Positions 7,880-16,194 of a stretch of DNA of 64,000 nt are shown in pieces (position 1 is the first letter of the stretch; every line of letters begins with the position of its first letter). The position numbers and the translations under genes were made by a program. The stretch is from MKUN01 sp964481425. Its GTDB lineage: Bacteria > Bacteroidota > Bacteroidia > Chitinophagales > Chitinophagaceae. The notes below the pieces were generated by a model, which was not told where the DNA came from, ran no database searches, and worked only from the letters and a program-made list of their open reading frames with translations. The stretch is from contig CAYZTM010000005.1 of assembly GCA_964481425.1 (NCBI GenBank), positions 1-64,000 of the forward strand, given 5' to 3'.

Positions 7880-9169
7880 ATGCTTAAGGAAATACAGCAA
7901 CTCATACCGCCCGGGACCATTAAGTTCATTCTTGTGGCTGTATTTTCTTTACTTATAGGGCTGGAGCAAAGAAGACATCACATAAAGGAGGCTGTTGAGA
8001 GCCTTTTCGGAACTGACCGGACATTTACGCTTATCGGGATATTTGGCTACATTCTTTATGTTATCAGTCCGCAGAATCTATGGCCATTTCTGGGTGGTGG
8101 TGCGGCAGTGGCGACCTTATTGGCCATCTTTTATTTTCAGAAGATAAAGGTGCAAAAGATGTTTGGCATCACTTCGCTGGTCATAGCGATGATCACTTAT
8201 TGTCTTGCACCGTTAGTATATACACAACCGCTTTGGCTGGTGTTGCTTATAGTGGTCATTGTGCTGGTAATCACAGAAATGAAGGCCACATTTCTGGAAT
8301 TCTCGAAGAAGTTCGATAACGATGAGTTCATAACGCTGGCTAAGTTCCTTGTGATTGCGGGTGTGATACTTCCTTTGCTACCGGACAAACCTATTTCTGC
8401 CGATATCAATATATCGCCTTATAAATGCTGGCTGGCAGTAGTAGCCGTATCGGGTATTTCTTACCTGAGCTACCTATTAAAAAAGTTCGTCTTTCCTGAC
8501 TCCGGTATTTTGCTGACCGGCCTTCTGGGAGGTCTTTACAGTAGCACGGCCACGACCATTATACTCGCCAGGAAAAGTAAAGAGATGCCGGATAGTGGCC
8601 CTAAGGTAAGCGCCGCTATAATATTGGCGACAGCTATGATGTACATCCGGATATTTCTGCTGGCATTTTTTTTCGATGAACATATTGCATTTATGCTGGC
8701 GCCTTATTTGGCAACCTTCACTTTGTTGTCACTGTTAATAGCCGGTTTTTTCATGAAATTCAAAGCGGCGGGTGATGCACAACAAGAGGCTAAGTCGGGA
8801 AGCATACATAGTAATCCACTTGAGTTCAGGACAGCGCTATTATTTGCCGGCCTTTTTATCTTTTTCGGTCTTGTTACCGGTTATGTGCTGGACCACTATG
8901 GTGCAGGAGGTATGAACATCTTATCCTTTGTTGTTGGTGTAACGGATATTGACCCCTTTATACTCAACCTGTTACAGGGCAAATGGAATATCAGTGACAC
9001 TTATATAGTAATGGCCGTACTGAATGCGGTAAGCAGCAATAACCTGTTGAAGATGTGCTATGCTATCATACCGGGTGATAGGTCACTTCGCCGCAATCTT
9101 ATTATTGGGTTCTCGGTACTCATAATAGCCGGTCTTATCAGTTCCCTTGTACTTGTTCCCTTATTTTAA
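7880..9169 (+). CDS. MgtC/SapB-type membrane protein with DUF4010
   Basis: 429 residues from the ATG at 7880 (a GTG directly before it at 7877 is an equal alternative). The first ~140 residues match MgtC-type membrane helices (LLIGLEQRRH, GTDRTFTLIGIFGYI), and the rest is the DUF4010 domain with about eight further helices (LTGLLGGLYSSTATTI, GVTDIDPFI). Members are inner-membrane proteins linked to Mg2+ limitation or virulence in some species, but no transport activity is proven. A 12-base sequence (TTATCAGTTCCC) occurs inside its 3' end and again just after the stop codon. Confidence 0.82.
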   Translation: MLKEIQQLIPPGTIKFILVAVFSLLIGLEQRRHHIKEAVESLFGTDRTFTLIGIFGYILYVISPQNLWPFLGGGAAVATLLAIFYFQKIKVQKMFGITSLVIAMITYCLAPLVYTQPLWLVLLIVVIVLVITEMKATFLEFSKKFDNDEFITLAKFLVIAGVILPLLPDKPISADINISPYKCWLAVVAVSGISYLSYLLKKFVFPDSGILLTGLLGGLYSSTATTIILARKSKEMPDSGPKVSAAIILATAMMYIRIFLLAFFFDEHIAFMLAPYLATFTLLSLLIAGFFMKFKAAGDAQQEAKSGSIHSNPLEFRTALLFAGLFIFFGLVTGYVLDHYGAGGMNILSFVVGVTDIDPFILNLLQGKWNISDTYIVMAVLNAVSSNNLLKMCYAIIPGDRSLRRNLIIGFSVLIIAGLISSLVLVPLF

Positions 9170-9269
9170 GCCCATTATCAGTTCCCGAATATTGATAATG
9201 ATATAACCGGATGTGTATTTTAAACATTGAAATGTTAAAGTATATTTATCGGTAAAATAGAACCAGGCA

Positions 9270-9863
9270 ATGAATATCTGTAAAGTACTTACTATCGTTG
9301 TGGGCTTTTGCTGCCTCTCTGCAATGGTAAAGGCCCAGGATAAATATCCCAGTAACCAGACAAGGAGCCAATTGGGCCTGGAGTATATGAACCCAAAGGC
9401 TGCAGACAGGGATATACAAACGGTGAACCTCAACGCTTTTTTCTGGACGAAATATTTCAAGAAGATATTACTGGATATCAATTTCGGCTCTACTATAACC
9501 TATGCCTGGGGCAACATTCTGCTGCACGAGAACAATCCTGCAAAGGTTTGGAACCATAATGCAGCCGTTGGTATTGGCATTATCGGCAAACTGCAACTGA
9601 CCGTAGTGAGGATAGGGGATCTTACGGTCAATGGTATCGTATGTGAGGGACCTGTTTTATACTCAAGCCGTTTCCCATATGGGGCCTCTTACTATAACTT
9701 CATGTTCAGAGCCGGGCCTGATGTAGTTTACAGGTTGAATAAGCAGTTCGCGGTTTCAGCGGGGTTTCGCTTCATGCATGTGTCGAATGCCCAAAAGACC
9801 GAACATAGAAATCCATCGTACGAGGCATTGGGTGTGAACCTTAGCCTTGTAAAGTATTGGTAG
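9270..9863 (+). CDS. outer-membrane acyloxyacyl hydrolase, PagL-like
   Basis: 197 residues. A Sec signal peptide ends in VKAQ; the rest alternates hydrophobic residues and ends in an aromatic residue (KYW), as expected for a small outer-membrane beta barrel. Near the C-terminus, FMHVSNAQ followed by NPSYE corresponds to the PagL active-site region (H-x-S-N ... NPGxE), which removes a 3-O-acyl chain from lipid A. The Glu is 15 residues after the His, one more than the 14 of Pseudomonas PagL. The product probably remodels lipopolysaccharide; substrate position is inference. Confidence 0.72.
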   Translation: MNICKVLTIVVGFCCLSAMVKAQDKYPSNQTRSQLGLEYMNPKAADRDIQTVNLNAFFWTKYFKKILLDINFGSTITYAWGNILLHENNPAKVWNHNAAVGIGIIGKLQLTVVRIGDLTVNGIVCEGPVLYSSRFPYGASYYNFMFRAGPDVVYRLNKQFAVSAGFRFMHVSNAQKTEHRNPSYEALGVNLSLVKYW

Positions 9864-9870
9864 TGCGGTG

Positions 9871-10110
9871 TTATCCCTGGTTATCGCGCCATTCGTAGAC
9901 CCAGCTGCTCTGGATCATTTCAAGGTGACCTTCATTGCATTCTTCGCGCTTACCTGCAAAATTGGGGATATTGAGTACCCATTCCATCAGGTCTGTAAAG
10001 CGGATGCGGTATATTTTGCTTTCGCCAAAGTCATCACCAAAGCGTTCATATAGCTTCATGGCTATGTCTTCGTAGTCGTTCCAATGTATGGGTGGTTCGT
10101 AATGAGCCAT
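9871..10110 (-). CDS. iscX: Fe-S cluster assembly adaptor IscX
   Basis: 79 residues from the ATG at 10110 (MAHYEPPIHWND...), the start of the Bacteroidota form; a longer frame from 10152 adds 14 unlike residues. The small acidic protein contains IHWNDYEDIAMKLYERFGDDF and IRFTDLMEWVLNIPNF, which match the helix bundle of IscX. IscX binds the cysteine desulfurase IscS and tunes cluster assembly in the cytoplasm. It follows the ferredoxin gene on the same strand; iscS, iscU and hscAB are not in this window. Confidence 0.88.
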   Translation of the reverse strand: MAHYEPPIHWNDYEDIAMKLYERFGDDFGESKIYRIRFTDLMEWVLNIPNFAGKREECNEGHLEMIQSSWVYEWRDNQG

Positions 10111-10158
10111 TGTTTCTATTCTTGTTTTATTACGGTTTAGCTGCGGATGCACTTTAAT

Positions 10159-10494
10159 TTATTCCCCATGAATGAGCGATTGGTCGGGTATGGTGACCTC
10201 CAGCTCTCCATCTCCGTCTTCCAATATGCATTGGCAGCCCAGCCTTGAATTAAGTTTAGGGTTACGTGCGCGATCTATAAAATCCTCCTCTTTGTCGCTT
10301 ATCTCGGGCACATATTCTTCCCCTTTTTCCAGGTATATATGACAGGTGCTGCAGGCGCATACCATACCACAGTTATGATGCAGTTCTATATTATTATCTA
10401 GCGCCACTTCCAGTATGCTCTGGCCGGGCTCTATATTTTCCAGTGTTACCGGTTCAAGGCCTTTTTCTTCAAACTTGAATTTTATCTTATACAT
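10159..10494 (-). CDS. fdx: [2Fe-2S] ferredoxin, adrenodoxin type
   Basis: 111 residues. The metal site is C42-x5-C48-x2-C51 with the fourth ligand among Cys87/Cys89, as in Isc-type ferredoxins; Cys46 is an extra cysteine inside the first loop. The domain ends with the usual ELEVTIPDQ. It probably supplies electrons for Fe-S cluster assembly, in keeping with iscX immediately downstream (48 bases). A good promoter lies 25 bases before the ATG. Confidence 0.93.
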   Translation of the reverse strand: MYKIKFKFEEKGLEPVTLENIEPGQSILEVALDNNIELHHNCGMVCACSTCHIYLEKGEEYVPEISDKEEDFIDRARNPKLNSRLGCQCILEDGDGELEVTIPDQSLIHGE

Positions 10495-10518
10495 GCAGGC
10501 AGTATCCTAAATTTGGCG

Positions 10519-10526
10519 CAAAGTTA
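10519..10526 (-). promoter_or_regulatory. putative -7 element of fdx-iscX
   Basis: On the minus strand TAACTTTG, an exact match to TAnnTTTG, 25 bases upstream of the fdx start codon. It would make fdx-iscX a transcription unit separate from the ung-plsC-DUF2520 genes upstream. Confidence 0.5.
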
Positions 10527-10544
10527 AGGCTTCGCGGCCTTATC

Positions 10545-11321
10545 TCATCCCCTGCTCTTATACATGTTCTCTATAGAGGTAGTGAGGGCCTTGTAAACAG
10601 CCTGCCAGTCGGGATGGTTTTTCAGCAGGCTTACCTGGTTGCCGATCGTGATGGTATCCCTGCGTCGTGCAGGGCCTGTTTGCAATTCGTGGGGTGTGTG
10701 ATCTGTAATACGTTCAAAAGTCTGCTTTAGAATGGGTTGCACAACCTCGAACGGTAATTGCTGTTCATGGCATATCTGCTCACAAACTGCCATCAGGTGA
10801 TTGATGAAATTATTACCTATTACGGCAGACAGGTGTAGCCATTTACGCTGATCCCCGCGCGCCTCGAAGAGCATATCGGTGAGCCCGTGAGCTATGGACT
10901 GTATATAGCGTTTGGCTTTATCGGTAGTACCTTCCCAGGCACATGGCACATTGCGGTGGCGGGGTAGGTTGTGTTTCAGTATGGAGTATACCGGCCAGAG
11001 TACGGCACAGTCGTGTGCATAGGGGCTTAATACATTGATCGGTATGGAGCCGGCGGTATGCACTAACACTGTTTTTTGAAAACTTAATCTTTTCGCGATT
11101 GTCTCTATGGCAACATCGGACAAGGCAAGGAAACACATGTCGCAATCTCCATCTACTATATCCGACAACTTTTCGTATGGTTTGATCCGGATATCTGCAG
11201 CCAACTCCTCAGCTGCTTCGGGGTTGCGTCCCCATACACCTGTACAGTGGTGGCCGGCAGCAGTAAGTTTCTGTGCGAGAAACCATGCCATATTGCCTGT
11301 ACCCACTATACTGTATAACAT
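10545..11321 (-). CDS. Rossmann-fold oxidoreductase with DUF2520
   Basis: 258 residues. The N-terminal Rossmann domain starts with YSIVGTGNMAWFLAQKL (GxGxMA) and resembles pyrroline-5-carboxylate or F420-dependent NADP reductases; the C-terminal half is the helical DUF2520 domain (HLSAVIGNNFINHLMAVCE). The physiological substrate is unknown. Its ATG shares one base with the TGA stop of plsC (TGATG), which indicates translational coupling in an operon with plsC and ung. Confidence 0.85.
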   Translation of the reverse strand: MLYSIVGTGNMAWFLAQKLTAAGHHCTGVWGRNPEAAEELAADIRIKPYEKLSDIVDGDCDMCFLALSDVAIETIAKRLSFQKTVLVHTAGSIPINVLSPYAHDCAVLWPVYSILKHNLPRHRNVPCAWEGTTDKAKRYIQSIAHGLTDMLFEARGDQRKWLHLSAVIGNNFINHLMAVCEQICHEQQLPFEVVQPILKQTFERITDHTPHELQTGPARRRDTITIGNQVSLLKNHPDWQAVYKALTTSIENMYKSRG

Positions 11322-12076
11322 CAGCTATATTTTGGAAGGTTTTTAATGTAGTATTCTTCCATAATATTATGCACTTTTTCTTTAAGTTGTGGCACATCGT
11401 CCAATGTTAAATTTTTGGTACTTACCGGTTCGAGGAAGTCGAAATAGATAGGGAGCGGCCTGGCCCAAAACTTTTTGTCGTGCGGTAAAATGCGGCCTGT
11501 GTTGAATATAACACCCGGGATGATGTCTTTTTGGGCCTTGATAGCAGTGACGAAAGCACCGTCATAAAAAGGCTGCAGGGGTTTGCCGGTCTTATTTCTT
11601 GTACCCTCAGGGTACAGGCAAAGATGGAGACCTAACTCCAGCATCTCCTGCATCTTTGCAAAGCTCTCCCGGCGGCTGTTTTCTTTTTTACGATCCACCA
11701 GCACAGAGCCTGTTTTGTAAATGACCCCGAAGATCGGTATCCGGGACATTTCGACCTTTGCAAGTGTTTTATTGGCACCGGGTATCCAAGGGGAGGATAC
11801 CGGTACATCCACAAGAGAATTGTGATTGGTGACCACAACATAATTTTCTCCCTTCTTAAAGTGCTTTTTTCCACGTCTTATGACCGGGCAAAAGACAAGG
11901 GGCATAAAAAAGCCCATCCAAACCCTGAATATCTTATGCAACAGCTTTGTGCACGCAGGCTCTGGTAAAAAGGAGACCAGCCAGATGGGGATGAAGACTA
12001 TTAACATGGTAATGACAAAGAGTATCATTCCACAGATGAAATACAGGTGACCAGGGAGATTTTTAATGGTTCTCAT
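11321..12076 (-). CDS. plsC: 1-acyl-sn-glycerol-3-phosphate acyltransferase
   Basis: 251 residues. Two N-terminal membrane helices precede the acyltransferase domain, which has the catalytic NHxxxxD box (NHNSLVDV, about residue 83) and the phosphate-binding box YPEGTRNKTG (about residue 155). Transfers the second acyl chain to lysophosphatidic acid at the inner membrane. It lies 5 bases after ung and is coupled to the DUF2520 gene. Confidence 0.93.
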   Translation of the reverse strand: MRTIKNLPGHLYFICGMILFVITMLIVFIPIWLVSFLPEPACTKLLHKIFRVWMGFFMPLVFCPVIRRGKKHFKKGENYVVVTNHNSLVDVPVSSPWIPGANKTLAKVEMSRIPIFGVIYKTGSVLVDRKKENSRRESFAKMQEMLELGLHLCLYPEGTRNKTGKPLQPFYDGAFVTAIKAQKDIIPGVIFNTGRILPHDKKFWARPLPIYFDFLEPVSTKNLTLDDVPQLKEKVHNIMEEYYIKNLPKYS

Positions 12077-12081
12077 TGTTG

Positions 12082-12753
12082 CTATAATGACCAGTCTATT
12101 TGTTCAATACCCTTTTGCTGCAGCCAAAAATTCGCTTTACTGAAATGACGGCAACCAAAGAAGCCGTTGTGCGCCGACAGTGGTGAAGGGTGAGCAGCAG
12201 TCAAAATTAGATGTTTCGTTTTATCTATCAATTCTGCTTTTGATTTTGCAAAGCTGCCCCATAGCATAAATACGATGTGCTCCCTGTCTTTTGACAATAT
12301 ACTGATGACGTCATCTGTGAAATGGTGCCAGCCTATCTTGCTGTGTGACATAGGTTTGTGTGCCTCTACTGTGAGTGCGGCATTAAGTAGTAGAACGCCT
12401 TGTTGAGCCCACTTTTCAAGGTAACCATGATTAGGTATCGTGATATTAAGGTCGGTATGGAGCTCTTTAAAAATATTGACCAGCGAGGGCGGGGGAGGGA
12501 CGCCGGGAGGAACTGAAAAGCTAAGTCCATGTGCCTGCCCGGGACCATGATACGGATCTTGTCCCAATATTACCACTTTTACATCGTCGAAAGGGGTGGT
12601 GTTAAATGCGTTAAATATATTGGGACCGGGTGGGTATATGACCTTCCCTGCAGCTTTTTCGGCTTTCAGGAAATTGACTATGTCTTCGAAATAGGGCTTG
12701 TTGAATTCATCTTTGAGTTCAGCTTTCCAGCTTGCTTCTATTTTTACGTCCAT
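12082..12753 (-). CDS. ung: uracil-DNA glycosylase, family 1
   Basis: 223 residues, standard length. The catalytic water-activating box GQDPYHG is at about residue 64, followed by GLSFSVP, and the C-terminal DNA-intercalation motif is HPSPLSAHNGF. Excises uracil from DNA at the start of base-excision repair. First gene of an operon with plsC and the DUF2520 oxidoreductase. Confidence 0.97.
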   Translation of the reverse strand: MDVKIEASWKAELKDEFNKPYFEDIVNFLKAEKAAGKVIYPPGPNIFNAFNTTPFDDVKVVILGQDPYHGPGQAHGLSFSVPPGVPPPPSLVNIFKELHTDLNITIPNHGYLEKWAQQGVLLLNAALTVEAHKPMSHSKIGWHHFTDDVISILSKDREHIVFMLWGSFAKSKAELIDKTKHLILTAAHPSPLSAHNGFFGCRHFSKANFWLQQKGIEQIDWSL

Positions 12754-12804
12754 AGGAACGTAAAAGTATTGTTTTTCGTACGGAAATATACAGAACGGTA
12801 AATG

Positions 12805-13401
12805 CTATTTTGCCTGCGGCTTATAGCGGGGATTAGTATTTCTTGGATCCTGGCCATTCGTATTTTTCGGGTGTCCCTTTTCGTCTATATAGCGCGGATT
12901 ATTATAACGGTTCTCTGAGGGAATAGTCCCTTGCTGATCCCCCTTAGTGTTTGCCGGTTGCAGTATGGTGAAGCTGCTGCAAATATGGTCTGTTTTGGTG
13001 CGTTGGGACAGCACCACAAGATATATATCCGTTTTTTCGGGTATAAAGGGATAGATAATGTAATTAGGATCGTTCTTTTTCATTACCCGCTCTCCCAGCT
13101 TTTTATCATCTCCGTCAAATAATTCAAGACGTATATCACGCGATTGCTGACCGCCAACATATACCATCTGGTACATAACGCCTTTATTTAGCTGTACAGC
13201 TACGGGGTAGGGCGTGGAGCGCTCCATACTGATATTCGCATCTTTGTAGACCTCCATACCGTGCTTGGTGAAACCAAGCTTTAACTCTTCGGCCTGCAAA
13301 CGTATATCCTTATCGATACAGCCGATACTGGCCGGCTGCGACATGGCAGTAAATGGAATTGTACAAACTACTATGTATTTTAAAATGCCCCTTAATCTCA
13401 T
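12805..13401 (-). CDS. hypothetical secreted protein
   Basis: 198 residues with a signal peptide (KYIVVCTIPFTAMSQ) and a periplasmic beta-rich domain (residues ~25-145). The last ~45 residues are low-complexity and hydrophilic (Asn, Pro, Arg, Gly: NTNGQDPRNTNPRYKPQ), probably disordered. I do not recognise the family. It is likely monocistronic. Confidence 0.6.
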   Translation of the reverse strand: MRLRGILKYIVVCTIPFTAMSQPASIGCIDKDIRLQAEELKLGFTKHGMEVYKDANISMERSTPYPVAVQLNKGVMYQMVYVGGQQSRDIRLELFDGDDKKLGERVMKKNDPNYIIYPFIPEKTDIYLVVLSQRTKTDHICSSFTILQPANTKGDQQGTIPSENRYNNPRYIDEKGHPKNTNGQDPRNTNPRYKPQAK

Positions 13402-13494
13402 TATGTAAAAATTAATGAATACGAAGATAGTGCTAAATAATCCGGGGGTGCTATATATGATGCTGATTAACTTATGTTTAACTAACGCTAATAC

Positions 13495-14106
13495 TTATCG
13501 TACATCCAGCTCCAGTAGTTTCTCTCCTTGCAGGAAAGCGTCCAGGTGGTCATAAACACTTACCGTCCCAACACCTGCAGGTGTACCGGTAAATATAAGA
13601 TCGCCAATGTTGAGGGTAAAGAACCGGGAAGCGTATTCTACGATCTTGTTGGCAGTGAACAACATGTGTTTGGTATTGCTTTGCTGGACTGTTTGATCAT
13701 TAAGCTTTAGCTCAAAATCCAGGTCCTGGATATTCATTTCGGGTGTAAGCGAAAGGAAGCGGCCCACTGCGGCACTGGAGTCGAATGCTTTGGCTATTTC
13801 CCAGGGCAGGCCCTTACTTTTTTGCTTTTGTTGCAGGTCGCGGGCTGTAAAATCTATGCCTACACTAATTTCGTTATAATATTTCTTTGCAAATTTTTCT
13901 TGTATGTATTTGCCGTTCTTGCATATGCGCAGTACTACTTCGCATTCATAATGCAGGTCGTCGGTGAACTCGGGATAATATAAAGGTTTGTCCGGCAGTA
14001 GCAGGGCGCTTTTAGGTTTCATGAAAAGAACAGGTTCATCGGGTATCTCGTTGTTCAGTTCTTTTGCATGTTCGCTGTAATTTCGGCCAATACATATTAT
14101 TTTCAT
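13495..14106 (-). CDS. fumarylacetoacetate hydrolase family protein
   Basis: 203 residues, the length of the YcgM/FAHD1-like core. It contains IGRNYSEHAKEL at the N-terminus, the metal-binding ECEVVLRI and the fold's IGIDFTARDLQ and TGTPAGVG motifs. Members cleave C-C bonds of acylpyruvates or decarboxylate oxaloacetate in the cytoplasm; the substrate here is not known. Divergent from the thioesterase gene, 35 bases apart. Confidence 0.9.
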   Translation of the reverse strand: MKIICIGRNYSEHAKELNNEIPDEPVLFMKPKSALLLPDKPLYYPEFTDDLHYECEVVLRICKNGKYIQEKFAKKYYNEISVGIDFTARDLQQKQKSKGLPWEIAKAFDSSAAVGRFLSLTPEMNIQDLDFELKLNDQTVQQSNTKHMLFTANKIVEYASRFFTLNIGDLIFTGTPAGVGTVSVYDHLDAFLQGEKLLELDVR

Positions 14107-14141
14107 GAGCTCAAATTTTTCATAAGCGAAAAGCAGTTTAA

Positions 14142-14582
14142 ATGAGTCGTGTAAAATTAAAGTTTCCTGAGCAAAAACCCTTGTTTATCGCCCACATTCC
14201 TGTGCGCATTGGCGACATTAATTACGGTGGCCACCTGGGCAACGATTCCCTGTTGTCTGTGATACATGAGAGCAGGATGCAATTGCTGGCCCAATGGGGC
14301 TATGACGAACTTAATGCAGGTGGAGCGGCCCTGATAATGGCAGATGTGATGATAGCCTACAAAGGGGAGGCTTTTTATGGAGATGTACTGACCATACAGC
14401 TATATGCTGAAGAGCTAACAGCACATTCCTTCGACCTGTTATACCACATTACCTGCGAGGGGGAAGGGCATAAAAAAGATATTGCGCATGCTAAGACCGG
14501 GATGATATGCTTTGATTATGGTACGAGAAAGATCGTACCCATGGAGGACGCGTTACGAGATAGGCTGAGTGGGCGTATTTAA
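14142..14582 (+). CDS. hot-dog fold acyl-CoA thioesterase (4HBT family)
   Basis: 146 residues. The central helix-beginning motif DINYGGHLGNDSLLS matches the active-site region of 4-hydroxybenzoyl-CoA thioesterase-like enzymes, where an Asp/Asn near the start of the helix is catalytic. Expected to hydrolyse acyl-CoA in the cytoplasm; chain specificity unknown. The 3' end overlaps the convergent cyclase gene by 30 bases. Confidence 0.82.
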   Translation: MSRVKLKFPEQKPLFIAHIPVRIGDINYGGHLGNDSLLSVIHESRMQLLAQWGYDELNAGGAALIMADVMIAYKGEAFYGDVLTIQLYAEELTAHSFDLLYHITCEGEGHKKDIAHAKTGMICFDYGTRKIVPMEDALRDRLSGRI

Positions 14583-15926
14583 GGGGCCATCTACAAAGTA
14601 CATGTCTATTTCTCCCTTGTTCTTTGCTTCTATTTTGCCGCGGTACGTACAGGCAAATTGGTCCTTTATTAGTTCGTAGGTTGTTCCGCTAATGTTTACT
14701 TTACCCTCTTTGCAACTGCTTTCCATCCTCGAGGCTATGTTGACCGTGTCGCCCCAGATGTCATAGGCAAACTTTTTTACGCCTACAATGCCTGCCACCA
14801 CCGAACCTGTGTGGACCCCTATACGGGTTTCGAATATCTCTTTACCTGCGGTAGCCAGCCCGCTATTATGCCTGCGCATAAAATCCTGTATCTCGAGGCA
14901 GGCTTTCACCACCTGCTCGGCATGATCGTCGTTTACGACAGGTAAGCCGCTCACGGCCATATAGCTATCACCTATGGTCTTAATTTTCTCTATTTCGTAC
15001 TTGCTAATAATATTGTCGAAGGCCTTGAAACAAACATCTATCTCATGCACTAATTCTTCAGGTTTTAGCTTCTCTGATATTTTGGTGAAGCCTTTAAAGT
15101 CGGTGAACATTACCGTTACCTCGTTATACATACGGGCTTCGCTTTTACCATGTTCTTTCAGCTCCTGCGCTACTTCGTAAGGTAATATGTTCAACAAGAG
15201 CTCCTCGTAGCGTTCTTTTTCCTGGGTTACTACCATCGTTTCATGTTCCTGCATTTCGAGGCGCTGTTGAATTTTGGCTTGTTCGATGGCATGCTCAGCC
15301 TGTGCAAGCTCCCGGGTCTGTTTTTCAATGATAATGTCAGACCTGTTCACTGAGACGGTGAAATAGAATGCCCAGACAGTAAAGAACCCAAAAGCGAGCA
15401 GGATATTGACAACGTCAAATATCTTAAGGGCGGCATGGTTAATGTCGTAGAGTGGTGTGGACTTTCTCATGAAAAGTTCTATACACAGGTAACTAACAGA
15501 AAGAAAGACAACGATCATCCATTTCCAGACCAGGTTCGCCTTAGGGATCAGGAATGGGAAAATAGCCCCAACAGGTATGAAATATTGAAAGCCGGCGTCC
15601 CAACCGAGAAACCTGACTGCCAGTACCTGGTGAAGTGATAGCTCGACCAGGGATATGGTCATGCTCCACATATGGTAGGCCTTACGGTTAAGCACTATAG
15701 CCAGCACATAAACGAGTATACTTGCGATCTGTATCCATGCAAGGGGATATACCCTCAGGATAAAGAATATGACCATCCATGCCGCATGGGTTGCCCAGGC
15801 CAGGGTCTGGCCAAGATTAGACAGCATGTAAAACCTGTAATTGACCAACTGGATATTGGCCGGGGGCGTATCAAAATGCCGGTAGATCCGTTTAATGATA
15901 TCTATAGTATTATCGATGAGTGTCAT
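14553..15926 (-). CDS. membrane-bound class III adenylate cyclase
   Basis: 457 residues from the ATG at 15926; an open stretch to 15971 precedes it but does not fit a membrane N-terminus. Six or so transmembrane helices occupy residues ~30-190, then a Glu/Gln-rich coiled coil (REL...QRLEMQEHETMV) links to the cyclase domain at ~255-450. The first metal Asp is in VMFTDFKGFT and the second in KTIGDSYM. The purine-selecting pair looks adenine-type: Lys in IKTIGDS and Asp in YDIWGDTVNIASRM. It therefore should make cAMP. The membrane part is a putative sensor of unknown input. Confidence 0.88.
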   Translation of the reverse strand: MTLIDNTIDIIKRIYRHFDTPPANIQLVNYRFYMLSNLGQTLAWATHAAWMVIFFILRVYPLAWIQIASILVYVLAIVLNRKAYHMWSMTISLVELSLHQVLAVRFLGWDAGFQYFIPVGAIFPFLIPKANLVWKWMIVVFLSVSYLCIELFMRKSTPLYDINHAALKIFDVVNILLAFGFFTVWAFYFTVSVNRSDIIIEKQTRELAQAEHAIEQAKIQQRLEMQEHETMVVTQEKERYEELLLNILPYEVAQELKEHGKSEARMYNEVTVMFTDFKGFTKISEKLKPEELVHEIDVCFKAFDNIISKYEIEKIKTIGDSYMAVSGLPVVNDDHAEQVVKACLEIQDFMRRHNSGLATAGKEIFETRIGVHTGSVVAGIVGVKKFAYDIWGDTVNIASRMESSCKEGKVNISGTTYELIKDQFACTYRGKIEAKNKGEIDMYFVDGPLNTPTQPIS

Positions 15927-16038
15927 GGATGTAACCGGTGCGTGGCAATTTACGAAAGCTTGGCTTATCACAATGATAATAATGCGAATAGGCCAAAATA
16001 TATCCGCCCGGGGCTAGTAAAAGTTTGAAGAAATTTTC

Positions 16039-16046
16039 TACCTTTG
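16039..16046 (+). promoter_or_regulatory. -7 element of the tRNA-Met gene
   Basis: TACCTTTG, an exact TAnnTTTG match, 11 bases before the mature tRNA 5' end. No clear TTG lies at -33. Confidence 0.55.
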
Positions 16047-16057
16047 CATCCCGTTTT

Positions 16058-16131
16058 GGCGAGGTAGCTCAGGCGGTTAGAGCGCAGGATTCATAACCCT
16101 GAGGTCTCGGGTTCAACTCCCGATCTCGCTA
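16058..16131 (+). tRNA. tRNA-Met (anticodon CAT)
   Basis: 74 bases that fold as a cloverleaf: acceptor stem GGCGAGG with TCTCGCT (G-U at both ends), D stem GCTC/GAGC, anticodon loop TTCATAA, T arm TCGGG-TTCAACT-CCCGA, discriminator A. No CCA is encoded. A C1-A72 type initiator mismatch is absent, so it is an elongator Met or, less likely, a lysidine-modified tRNA-Ile; the anticodon alone cannot decide. The base of the anticodon stem contains an A-C opposition. Confidence 0.93.
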
Positions 16132-16132
16132 C

Positions 16133-16159
16133 AAAGGTTCTCAGATCGAGAACCTTTTT
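16133..16159 (+). terminator. rho-independent terminator after tRNA-Met
   Basis: Stem AAAGGTTCTC / GAGAACCTTT with a 5-base loop and a T run, starting two bases after the tRNA. Confidence 0.9.
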
Positions 16160-16194
16160 ATTTTTTATATATTTACTCAGTAAATTTTCTTGTT

